Assembly (NCBI RefSeq): GCF_013602415.1
Contig: NZ_WPAG02000002.1
Location: 4,963,480-5,027,479 of the forward strand
From: Rhodococcus sp. B50
GTDB lineage: Bacteria > Actinomycetota > Actinomycetes > Mycobacteriales > Mycobacteriaceae
Direction: 5' to 3'
Length of the DNA: 64,000 nt
Shown: piece by piece, positions 1 through 7,553 of the stretch
Position numbering within the stretch: the stretch's first letter is position 1
Layout of the letters: each line of letters starts with the position of its first letter
The notes under the pieces: generated by a model
Seen by the model: only the letters and a program-made list of their open reading frames with translations
What the model was told of the DNA's origin: nothing
Databases searched by the model: none
Position numbers and translations under genes: made by a program

Positions 1-254
1 CGGTGTGCGATCACCGGTGCGGTGAGGACCATGAACATGCCCGACAGCGCCATCATCCAGATGTCGATCGAGCTGCGCAGGATGATCATGGCCCCGCCCA
101 GCACGAACAGAAGACCTACTACCTGGGGTTTCGTGGCGGGGTGCATACGCGAGAGGGTGTCGCGGAACCGGACCACGCCGATCGCGGCGGTCAACGAGAT
201 CACTGCTCCGATGAGGATCAGGATGTGGGCGAAGGTATCGAGGATCGTCGTCAC
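1..254 (-). CDS. mrpG: Na+/H+ antiporter subunit G, 3' part cut by window edge
   Basis: Small membrane subunit of the Mrp (Mnh) multisubunit cation/proton antiporter. The visible 84 codons begin with GTG at 254 and encode hydrophobic segments with the MnhG pattern: an N-terminal helix, then a GVVRFRD-T-SRMHPATK stretch, then further helices. The reading frame is open to base 1, so the C-terminus lies outside the window. The GTG start overlaps the mrpF stop by 4 bases (GTGA), indicating translational coupling as the last gene of the operon. In Mrp complexes the small subunits E, F and G are needed for assembly and transport of the large MrpA/MrpD subunits. Confidence 0.88.
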   Translation of the reverse strand, partial: MTTILDTFAHILILIGAVISLTAAIGVVRFRDTLSRMHPATKPQVVGLLFVLGGAMIILRSSIDIWMMALSGMFMVLTAPVIAH

Positions 255-511
255 TGTTCGTCACGCACCCGGAATCGAGCCACGGACACCGAACCGATGA
301 AGCCGACCAGCGACAACGCCACCGTGGCCGGCAGGACCGTCGTATCACGTGTGTACACGGCCCAGATCGCGATCCCGCAGATGCCGAGGGCGAGCAGGGC
401 GTCGACGCCGACGAGCCGGTCGAGAGAGTTGGGTCCCGCGATCACGCGGTAGGTGATCAGGACCGCGGAGACGAACAACAGTGCCCCCGCGATCGCCAGT
501 GTCACGGTCAC
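251..511 (-). CDS. mrpF: Na+/H+ antiporter subunit F
   Basis: Small Mrp antiporter membrane protein of 86 residues with three predicted transmembrane helices. The sequence between helices 1 and 2 (VIAGPNSLDRLVGVDAL) is the typical MnhF/MrpF signature. I start it at GTG 511, giving VTVTLAIAGALL, because that codon overlaps the mrpE stop (GTGA). The longer open frame extending upstream in the same phase is only the antisense-free continuation inside mrpE and was rejected. Last residues are charged (RFRVRDEQ), cytoplasmic in this family. Confidence 0.9.
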   Translation of the reverse strand: MTVTLAIAGALLFVSAVLITYRVIAGPNSLDRLVGVDALLALGICGIAIWAVYTRDTTVLPATVALSLVGFIGSVSVARFRVRDEQ

Positions 512-1059
512 GTCAGTTCCTCCGTTCCGCTGCGCCAGGGGCTGGCCTGCCATTCCGACTCGCGTTCGAACGTCCGGATGAGGAGACGCTCGATCAGCCG
601 GGCGGAACGGTAGAAGTCGGCCACGGCCTTGTCGGTACTCACGTCGAGGACGTGCACGTACATGATCCGCCGCACCTGATCGATCTCGAGCACCATGGTG
701 CCCGGGATGTTGTTCATGATGTCCGTCCACAGTGTCAGCACGAGGTCGGACTTGATGGTGAGCCGGCACCGCAGCACGCCGGTGACCGGCGGCGGGGCCG
801 GCCGGATCGCGAGCCATGCCACGTTCGTCGTCGAACGGATCGTCTCGAGGAAGATCACCCCTCCGAGCCGCATCGCGGACCAGATGTGCACGCGGCCTTC
901 GACGGGTACGCGCGGTAGCGGCAGCACGAACATGACGACGAGCGAGACGACCATACCGCCGAGGATGTTGGCGATGCTGAAGGTGCCCCACAGCAGCACC
1001 CAGACCAGAGTCGTCCATCCCAGAACGAACAGTCTCAGGACGTTGGCGCGTTTCATCAT
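508..1059 (-). CDS. mrpE: Na+/H+ antiporter subunit E
   Basis: MnhE/MrpE subunit of 183 residues. Two hydrophobic segments lie at roughly residues 10–30 and 30–50, followed by a soluble part containing the family's PxRPAPPPVTGVLRC-like and NIPGTMVLEID patterns and the late VHVLDVST strand. The start ATG at 1059 overlaps the mrpD stop by four bases. Length is slightly above the usual 160–170. It probably contributes to complex assembly rather than ion coupling; that role comes from family knowledge, not from residues seen here. Confidence 0.9.
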   Translation of the reverse strand: MMKRANVLRLFVLGWTTLVWVLLWGTFSIANILGGMVVSLVVMFVLPLPRVPVEGRVHIWSAMRLGGVIFLETIRSTTNVAWLAIRPAPPPVTGVLRCRLTIKSDLVLTLWTDIMNNIPGTMVLEIDQVRRIMYVHVLDVSTDKAVADFYRSARLIERLLIRTFERESEWQASPWRSGTEELT

Positions 1060-2645
1060 TCCTGCTCACCCCCCAACACGGCCTCGATGTACACCGTGCG
1101 GTCGAGCAGGTTCTCGGCGGCACGGTTGCTGATGTCGAGCAGTGGGCCGGCGAAGACGGTCAACGACACACCGATCGCCACGAGCCAGATCGTGGGGACG
1201 AGCATCGCGGCCGGCATCCGGCCGACGTCCGGGCGTTCCTCGAACGAGATGTCGGTGGCGGACTCGTCGATCAGCGCCGACGGGCCGATGTCGGCGAGGT
1301 CGCCCTCGGGGGCGTCGGCGCGTGCCCGCCAGAATGCCTTCGTCCAGATACGCGCCACGACGTACAGGGTCAGCAGGCTGGTCACGATACCGCCGCCCAC
1401 GAGGACCCAGGCGAGGACCGATCCGCTCTGTGCACCCGCTTGCAGCAGGGCGACCTTGCCGATGAACCCGGAGAACGGCGGAATGCCGCCGAGGTTGAGC
1501 GCCGGGATGAGGAACAGGACCGCGAGCAGCGGACTCATGACCGCGAGGCTGCCGAGGCGACGCAGCGACGCCGAGCCGGCCTGACGTTCGATAAGACCCA
1601 CCACGAGGAACAGGGTGGTCTGCACGAGGATGTGGTGACCCACGTAGTAGACGGCACCCGCCAGGCCGGTCTGCGACGACAGGGCGACACCGAAGATCAT
1701 GTACCCGATGTGGCTGACGAGCGTGAACGACAGCAGACGCTTGATGTCGTTCTGCGCGATCGCGCCGAGGATGCCGACGATCATCGTGAGCAGACCGGCG
1801 ACGAGCAGGACGTCGTCGAGTTCCCCGCCCGGGAACAGCAGGGTGTGTGCCCGGATGATCGCGTACACGCCGACCTTCGTCAGCAGGCCGGCGAAGACGG
1901 CCGTGACCGGTGCGGGTGCTGTGGGGTAGGAGTCGGGCAGCCACGACGACAGCGGGAACACCGCGGCCTTGATGCCGAAGGCCACGAGCAGCACACCGAA
2001 GATCGCCGCCCGGGTGCCCGACGAGACGTCGTCCATCCGCAGTGCCATCTGGGCGAGGTTCAGGGTGCCCGTGGCGGCGTAGGCGAAGCCGATGCCCACA
2101 AGGAACACCAGAGAGGACACCATCGAGACCATGACGTACGAGACGCCGGCGCGGACGCGGTCGGCGCTCGCGCCCAGCGTCAGCAGGACGAACGATGCGG
2201 CGAGCAGCACCTCGAAGCCGACGAAGAGGTTGAACAGGTCGCCGGCGAGGAAGGCGATGTTGACGCCCGCGGTGAGCGCGAGATAGGTCGGCAGGAAGAT
2301 CGAGACGGGCTGTTGCTCGTTGCCGTCGTGGATACCCTGACCGACCGCGTACAGCATCACCGACAGCAGCACGATCGCCGAGACGACCAGCATCAGCGCG
2401 GACAGACGATCGACGACCAGTGCGATGCCGATCGGCGCCTCCCACCCGCCGATCTGCAGTACGGCGATGCCGTCGGCGTCGGCGTAGTACAGCAACGCCA
2501 CGCACACGACCAGCGAGGCGACCAGCGCGAAGACGGTGATCCACCGCTGGGCGCGGGGACGCCGGCCGACGATCAACGTGGCGGCCGCGGCGAGCAGCGG
2601 GATGAGAACGGGAAGGGGGACGAGGTTCGCGACGCTCAGGTTCAT
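1056..2645 (-). CDS. mrpD: Na+/H+ antiporter subunit D
   Basis: Large proton-pumping type subunit, 529 residues, homologous to NuoM/NuoN of complex I. About 14 transmembrane helices are visible, with the Proton_antipo_M core including IKAAVFPLSSWLPDSYPTAP and LLTKVGVYAIIR, where the buried lysines belong to the proton path. The start ATG at 2645 (MNLSVANLVPLPVL) was chosen because it overlaps the mrpC stop (ATGA); the open frame continues upstream only by chance. The C-terminus carries a charged, cytoplasmic insert before a last helix. It works with MrpA as the second antiporter-like subunit. Confidence 0.93.
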   Translation of the reverse strand: MNLSVANLVPLPVLIPLLAAAATLIVGRRPRAQRWITVFALVASLVVCVALLYYADADGIAVLQIGGWEAPIGIALVVDRLSALMLVVSAIVLLSVMLYAVGQGIHDGNEQQPVSIFLPTYLALTAGVNIAFLAGDLFNLFVGFEVLLAASFVLLTLGASADRVRAGVSYVMVSMVSSLVFLVGIGFAYAATGTLNLAQMALRMDDVSSGTRAAIFGVLLVAFGIKAAVFPLSSWLPDSYPTAPAPVTAVFAGLLTKVGVYAIIRAHTLLFPGGELDDVLLVAGLLTMIVGILGAIAQNDIKRLLSFTLVSHIGYMIFGVALSSQTGLAGAVYYVGHHILVQTTLFLVVGLIERQAGSASLRRLGSLAVMSPLLAVLFLIPALNLGGIPPFSGFIGKVALLQAGAQSGSVLAWVLVGGGIVTSLLTLYVVARIWTKAFWRARADAPEGDLADIGPSALIDESATDISFEERPDVGRMPAAMLVPTIWLVAIGVSLTVFAGPLLDISNRAAENLLDRTVYIEAVLGGEQE

Positions 2646-3322
2646 CGGCGATCCTCCTTCCCGCTCTTCTCGTCGTCCTCGGCTCGGTCGCTCTCGGCAG
2701 GATCGGGTTTGTCGGGAGCCGGGTCGTCCGCCCGGGCGTCCTCGGCGGAACGGGCCCCGTCCTGGTTCTGGGCGTAGGCCGAGTCGGTCGGGTCGTCGAA
2801 GTCGCCGTCGTGCAGGTCCTCGTACGCCTCGAGGTCCTCGATGTTCTTGAGCTGATCGAGCGGGATGGGATTGCCCTCGGCGTCGAAGGCGTCGCCGCTC
2901 TTGCTCGGGATACCGGTGAGCGGGTCGTCGGACCGGTCGCGCGACGGCAGGTCGGCGAGACTGCGCCGCTGTGACACGAGGGTGTCCTCGGGGTCGTTCT
3001 CGATCTCGTCCCGTGCCCGGTAGGTGTACGAGCGGTAGGTCAGGGCCAGGACGAAGGCGGCGATGCCCATCGTGATCACGATCGCGGTGAGGATCATCGC
3101 CTGGGCGAGGGGATCGGCCATGTCCTCGTTCAGGTCGCTCTCGACGCCGACGATGGGGGCGTGGCCCGCGGGACCGCCGAGCGTGAGCAACAGCAGGTTG
3201 ATGCCGTTGCCGGCCAGCAACAGGCCCAGCAGCATCTTGATGATGCTGCGTTCGAGCAGCAGGTACACGCCGGCCGCGACGAGTACGCCGACGATGGCGA
3301 GGAGCGTGATGTTCGCGGTCAT
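2642..3322 (-). CDS. mrpC: Na+/H+ antiporter subunit C with long acidic tail
   Basis: NuoK-like subunit, 226 residues. Residues 1–105 carry three transmembrane helices and the NuoK/MnhC hallmarks (LLERSIIKMLLGLLLAGNGINLLLL and PLAQAMILTAIVI). After residue 105 comes about 120 residues of highly charged, low-complexity sequence rich in Asp, Glu, Arg and Ser with no hydrophobic stretch. Many MrpC proteins are near 115 residues, so the tail roughly doubles the protein; shorter acidic tails are common in actinobacterial MrpC. ATG at 3322 overlaps the mrpA stop by 4 bases. Confidence 0.92.
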   Translation of the reverse strand: MTANITLLAIVGVLVAAGVYLLLERSIIKMLLGLLLAGNGINLLLLTLGGPAGHAPIVGVESDLNEDMADPLAQAMILTAIVITMGIAAFVLALTYRSYTYRARDEIENDPEDTLVSQRRSLADLPSRDRSDDPLTGIPSKSGDAFDAEGNPIPLDQLKNIEDLEAYEDLHDGDFDDPTDSAYAQNQDGARSAEDARADDPAPDKPDPAESDRAEDDEKSGKEDRR

Positions 3323-6156
3323 CGGCTCTCACCCACCGTCTCGGCGTCGAGACGCGCGCCGAGGCTGCGCAGCACGTCCAGGATCAGGCCGACCACGATG
3401 AGGTACACACCGAGGTCGAAGAACAGCGCGGTCACGATCTTGATGTCGCCGAGCAGTGGCAGTGTCATCTCGAGGGTCGCCGACGACAGTGCCGGAGCGC
3501 CGAGGAACATCGACACCAGAGCGGTGCCCGCCGCGAAGGTGAGTCCGAGGCCGAGGATCTTGCCGGCGTCGATGGGAACCGCCTCTCCGAGCTCGTAGCG
3601 TCCGCCGGCCAGATACCTCAGGACGAGCGCGAGACCGGCGACGAGACCGCCCGCGAAGCCGCCACCGGGCGCGTTGTGCCCGGAGAAGAAGAAGTACACC
3701 GACAGGATCATCATGGTGGGGAAGACCAGCCGGGTGGTGACCTCGAGGACCAGCGAGCGGTAGCGCGGATCGATCAGATCGCCGCCGAGCAGCCAGGTCG
3801 TCTCGTTGCTGGCCGAGACCGCGTCGAGCTGCGCGGCGGGAGCGTCCGCCACACGCGGCGCGGTACCGAAACGGCGGGTGCGGAACACCAGGCTGGCCAC
3901 GCCGGTCGCGGCGACCAGCAGCACCGAGATCTCACCCATGGTGTCCCAGGCGCGGATGTCGACGAGCAGGACGTTGACGATGTTCTTGCCGTCACCGCCG
4001 TAGTAGGCGGCATCGGGCAGCAGCAGCGAGATCGGCTCGGTGGTGCGTGCCGCGACCGCGTAGGCACCGATCCCGACGACCACGGCGCCCACGGCGATGC
4101 CGAGCAGGGCGCGGGCGAACTTGCTGCCCATCGCCGCAGCCGGGTCGCTCTCGGCGGGCAGCTTGCGCAGGACCAGGACGAACATCACGAGAGTGACGGT
4201 CTCGACGAGGAACTGGGTGAGCGCGAGGTCGGGGGCGCCCTGGAGAGCGAACAGCACCCCGAGCCCGTAGCCCGTCACACCGACGACCAGCACCGCGCCG
4301 AGCCGGTTGCGCAGGACCATCGCGGTGATTGCGGCGGCCATCATGATCAGTCCGACACCGAGCTGCCAGATCGAATCCCACGCACGCGCCGAGGGCAGGG
4401 TGCTGACCCCGAAGAAGAACATCAGCATCGTCGGGAGCGCGACCAGCGTGACGAGGATGGTCGCCTGGGTCAGCGGGAGCGAACCGCGCTGCAGGAAGGC
4501 GGTCAGGCGCAGGGACAGGGTGTCCATGCCCTGCAGGGTCGCGTCGTACATCCGGTCGGCGTTGCCGAGCGGGGGATGCTCGAAGCGCAGGCGCGCGATG
4601 GTGCGGTGGGCGAGGAACAGTGCCGTGCCGCCCACGATCACCACGGCGGTCAGACCGAGCGGCAGGGTGAATCCGTGCCACAGCGCAAGGTGGTAGGGCT
4701 TCGCGAGGTCGGTGGGCAGCTCGTCGGCGTAGGGGGCGATCAGGTGATCGATCCACGAGCTCGCGAAGCCCGCGGCGAGACCGGCGAATGCGAGGACGCT
4801 CGGCGCGGCGAGCAGCAGCGGTCCGGGGGCGTGCAGGTTCTGCACCGAGGGGCTCGGCCGCTTGAGCTGCTTGCGGCCGAAGGCGCCCCAGACGAAGCGG
4901 ATGCTGTACGCGAGGGTGAGGATCGAACCCACCACGATGCCCGCGGTCATGGCGATCCGCGCCCAGTCGGGCAGCACCTCGGCCACCAGCGCCGACTCCA
5001 GCGCGGCTTCCTTCGCCACGAAACCGATGAACGGCGGCAGACCGGCCATACTCGCCGCCGCGAGTATCGCGATCACCATCAGATAGGGGGCGGCGGAGCC
5101 GAGATGCGCGAGTTTGCGAATGTCGCGAGTGCCGGTGGAGTGGTCGATGATGCCGACCACCATGAACAGGCACGCTTTGAACAGTGCGTGGGCGATCACC
5201 ATCGCCAGGCCCGCCAGCGCCGCTTCCCGGCTGCCCGTGCCCACCAGGGCCGTGAGGAAACCGAGCTGGCTGACAGTGCCGAAGGCCAGGATCAGCTTGA
5301 GGTCGAAGGCGCGGAACGCCCGCCAGCCGGCGAGAATCATCGACGCGAGACCGAGACCGATGACGATCGGACGCCAGGCTGCGCTGTCGGCAAAGCCGGG
5401 TGCGAGGCGGGCCACGAGGTAGATGCCGGCCTTGACCATCGCAGCGGCGTGAAGATATCCGGAGACCGGGGTGGGGGCGGCCATGGCGCCGGGCAGCCAG
5501 AAGTGCAGCGGGACGACGGCGGACTTCGACAGTGCGCCGACGAGAACGAGCACCACGGCCACGCCGGCGAGCCACCCGTGGGGTGCTGCCGCGACTACGT
5601 CGGAGAGGTTGTAGCTGCCGACCATCTCGCCGAGGATGATGATGCCGACCAGCATCGCCAGACCACCGGCCGTGGTCACGAGCAGAGCCTGGGTGGCGGC
5701 ACGGCGACTCGACGCTCGCTCGGCGTAATGGCCCACGAGCAGGAACGACAGGACGGTCGTCAGTTCCCAGAAGATGTAGAGCAGCAACATGTTGTCGCTG
5801 ACGACCAGGCCGAACATCGCGCCCGCGAAGGCGACCATCTCGGCGGCGAAGATTCCGAGGCGGGGCTCGTCGTCCTCGAAATAGCGCGAACAGTAGAGCA
5901 GGATCAGCGAGCCGATAGCCAGGACGAGCACGCACATGATCGCCGAGAGCGTGTCGAACCGCAGATCGAAGTTCATCGACAGAGTCGGGGCCCACGCGAT
6001 CTGCAGTTTCTGGTCGGTTCCCCAATTGGCGACGACCCAGCCGAGACTCGCGAGAGGCACCAGCGCGAGTGGCAGGAATGCATTTCTCCCCATGACTCTG
6101 ACCAGAAGCGGCGCCAGAAGAGCAGCAACCGCATGGGCGACGAGTATGGCGATCAA
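3319..6156 (-). CDS. mrpA: Na+/H+ antiporter subunit A fused to subunit B
   Basis: Largest subunit, 945 residues, and first gene of the operon. The N-terminal two thirds is NuoL-like (antiporter core with FLLVGHYAERASSRRAATQALLVT and SKSAVVPLHFWLPGAMAAPTPVSGYLHAAAMVKAGIY). A MrpA C-terminal region with GAPDLALTQFLVET follows, and the last ~150 residues are an MnhB domain (PTMMILSVYFFFSGHNAPGGGFAGGL), so no separate mrpB exists. The start is TTG at 6156, placed six bases after GGAG. Alternative names are mnhA or phaA. Function: sodium or potassium export driven by the proton motive force, giving alkali and salt tolerance. Confidence 0.94.
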   Translation of the reverse strand: MIAILVAHAVAALLAPLLVRVMGRNAFLPLALVPLASLGWVVANWGTDQKLQIAWAPTLSMNFDLRFDTLSAIMCVLVLAIGSLILLYCSRYFEDDEPRLGIFAAEMVAFAGAMFGLVVSDNMLLLYIFWELTTVLSFLLVGHYAERASSRRAATQALLVTTAGGLAMLVGIIILGEMVGSYNLSDVVAAAPHGWLAGVAVVLVLVGALSKSAVVPLHFWLPGAMAAPTPVSGYLHAAAMVKAGIYLVARLAPGFADSAAWRPIVIGLGLASMILAGWRAFRAFDLKLILAFGTVSQLGFLTALVGTGSREAALAGLAMVIAHALFKACLFMVVGIIDHSTGTRDIRKLAHLGSAAPYLMVIAILAAASMAGLPPFIGFVAKEAALESALVAEVLPDWARIAMTAGIVVGSILTLAYSIRFVWGAFGRKQLKRPSPSVQNLHAPGPLLLAAPSVLAFAGLAAGFASSWIDHLIAPYADELPTDLAKPYHLALWHGFTLPLGLTAVVIVGGTALFLAHRTIARLRFEHPPLGNADRMYDATLQGMDTLSLRLTAFLQRGSLPLTQATILVTLVALPTMLMFFFGVSTLPSARAWDSIWQLGVGLIMMAAAITAMVLRNRLGAVLVVGVTGYGLGVLFALQGAPDLALTQFLVETVTLVMFVLVLRKLPAESDPAAAMGSKFARALLGIAVGAVVVGIGAYAVAARTTEPISLLLPDAAYYGGDGKNIVNVLLVDIRAWDTMGEISVLLVAATGVASLVFRTRRFGTAPRVADAPAAQLDAVSASNETTWLLGGDLIDPRYRSLVLEVTTRLVFPTMMILSVYFFFSGHNAPGGGFAGGLVAGLALVLRYLAGGRYELGEAVPIDAGKILGLGLTFAAGTALVSMFLGAPALSSATLEMTLPLLGDIKIVTALFFDLGVYLIVVGLILDVLRSLGARLDAETVGESR

Positions 6157-6358
6157 AAGGCACTCCGTCGGGGTCGGGCCTGTCGGCGGGGTGAAACGGA
6201 CTGCGGGTCGTGGGACTCGCTGTCGTCACAGCGGACGGCACACCGCCGAAACGGGGATCGCCCCGACATGCACGCCGCTCGCCGTCATCGGGCAAAACGG
6301 ATTGTTCCTATCCTAACGGTTGTCTTCGCACGCTTGCGAATCGGGGAGGTGAGAGCAT
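6157..6358 (-). promoter_or_regulatory. Intergenic region carrying the mrp operon promoter
   Basis: About 200 bases separate mrpA from the 3' end of the next upstream gene, and the mrp genes behind it are all overlapped, so the operon promoter should be here. On the minus strand a TAGGAT hexamer (6315–6310) could be a −10 element; no convincing −35 is visible 17 bases away. No other gene is seen. Confidence 0.35.
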
Positions 6359-7552
6359 CTAACGCACTTGCCACGCACAGATCACGGCGGCGGCGAACAA
6401 TGCGAGCGCCGACCACTGCGGGTTCGCCGGCAGCATCCACACCGCTCCCACGACGGCCGTCGCCGGCACCGGCAGTGCCAGTCCGAGCGCCGCGACGGAG
6501 GCCGAACCCGGCAACGACGCACCGAGCGCGAGACCGGTGCCCAGGGCGACGAGCGCGACCCGCACCGCGAGCGGAATGCCCTCGCCGATCTCCTCCGGCC
6601 ACCACACCGTCGCCGCCGAGATCGACGCGGCGAGCAGCAACCCGGGAAGCGCGTACGGCATGGAGGGGGCGAGCCGGACCCCAGCGACCACGGCGGCAAC
6701 CGCGACCAGCAGCACCCACCACGGCACGCTCGCCGACTGCATGCCCGACCACAACTCCACGAGCACGGGGTACGCCGCGGCCACGGCGCCGGTGACCGCG
6801 AGGACGAACCGGTCGTCGCCGGGCGGGACGAGACGCGCGACGACCTCGGCGCCGACGACCGCCACCGCGAGCGCGCCGCCGGCGATCAGCCACGGAAGCA
6901 CCCCCGTGCCGGTCGCGCGGGAGCCCACGAACTCACCCAGCAAGCGGTACCCCACGGAGAGCACCACCGCGGCGGTCACCATGATCGCGAGCAGTCGCGG
7001 ATCGGCCCGCTGCACGCGCAGGCCGGTGGGCACCGTCAGCGCGGCGGCGACCGTTGCCACGAGTGCGAAGGCCAGCGTCCACTGCGGCACCGTCCAGCGC
7101 ATCGCGTCGACGGGAACCGCGGAGCCGACGGCCGCGGCGGTGAGGAAGGCCGCCCACCCGCCGGCGATCAGGGCCCACTGGCCGGTCGCCGAGCCCCACG
7201 AGCCCGCGGTCGCCGCCCCGAGCAGCACACCGGTGATCGCCGCGATCACCCATCCGGCGACGGTCAGGCTGTCGGCCGAGATACCGGAGGGAACGAGGTA
7301 TCGGATCGAGCCGAGGACCACGACCGACGCGGCGGCCAGCATCCATGCGGTGCGCCGGGAGCCGGTCCGTTGCAGCCCGGCCGCCGAGAGGACGGCCAGC
7401 GCGGCGGTGACCACGGGAGCCCACTCGCTGCGGGCACCCTCCGGCAGTACCGACTCACCCGCGGCAGGGACGAGGATCGCGACCGCAGCCGCGAGGAACG
7501 CCGCGAGGACGGCTGCGGGGCCGGCGACGCGGACCGCGGTGGAGACGGGCAT
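6359..7552 (-). CDS. Polytopic membrane protein of unknown function
   Basis: 397 residues, almost entirely hydrophobic alanine/valine-rich helices (roughly ten to twelve), with no motif I recognise. ATG 7552 lies one base after the stop of the AAA ATPase gene upstream, so the two are almost certainly co-transcribed and probably translationally coupled. That pairing suggests the membrane protein may be a partner or substrate of the ATPase; this is inference only. Shared high GC gives no sign of recent transfer. Confidence 0.7.
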   Translation of the reverse strand: MPVSTAVRVAGPAAVLAAFLAAAVAILVPAAGESVLPEGARSEWAPVVTAALAVLSAAGLQRTGSRRTAWMLAAASVVVLGSIRYLVPSGISADSLTVAGWVIAAITGVLLGAATAGSWGSATGQWALIAGGWAAFLTAAAVGSAVPVDAMRWTVPQWTLAFALVATVAAALTVPTGLRVQRADPRLLAIMVTAAVVLSVGYRLLGEFVGSRATGTGVLPWLIAGGALAVAVVGAEVVARLVPPGDDRFVLAVTGAVAAAYPVLVELWSGMQSASVPWWVLLVAVAAVVAGVRLAPSMPYALPGLLLAASISAATVWWPEEIGEGIPLAVRVALVALGTGLALGASLPGSASVAALGLALPVPATAVVGAVWMLPANPQWSALALFAAAVICAWQVR

Positions 7553-7553
7553 C

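Noticed and set aside
3676..6795. A 1039-codon open frame antisense to mrpA
   Set aside because: Composition is hydrophilic shadow sequence; mrpA on the other strand has clear homology and membrane pattern.
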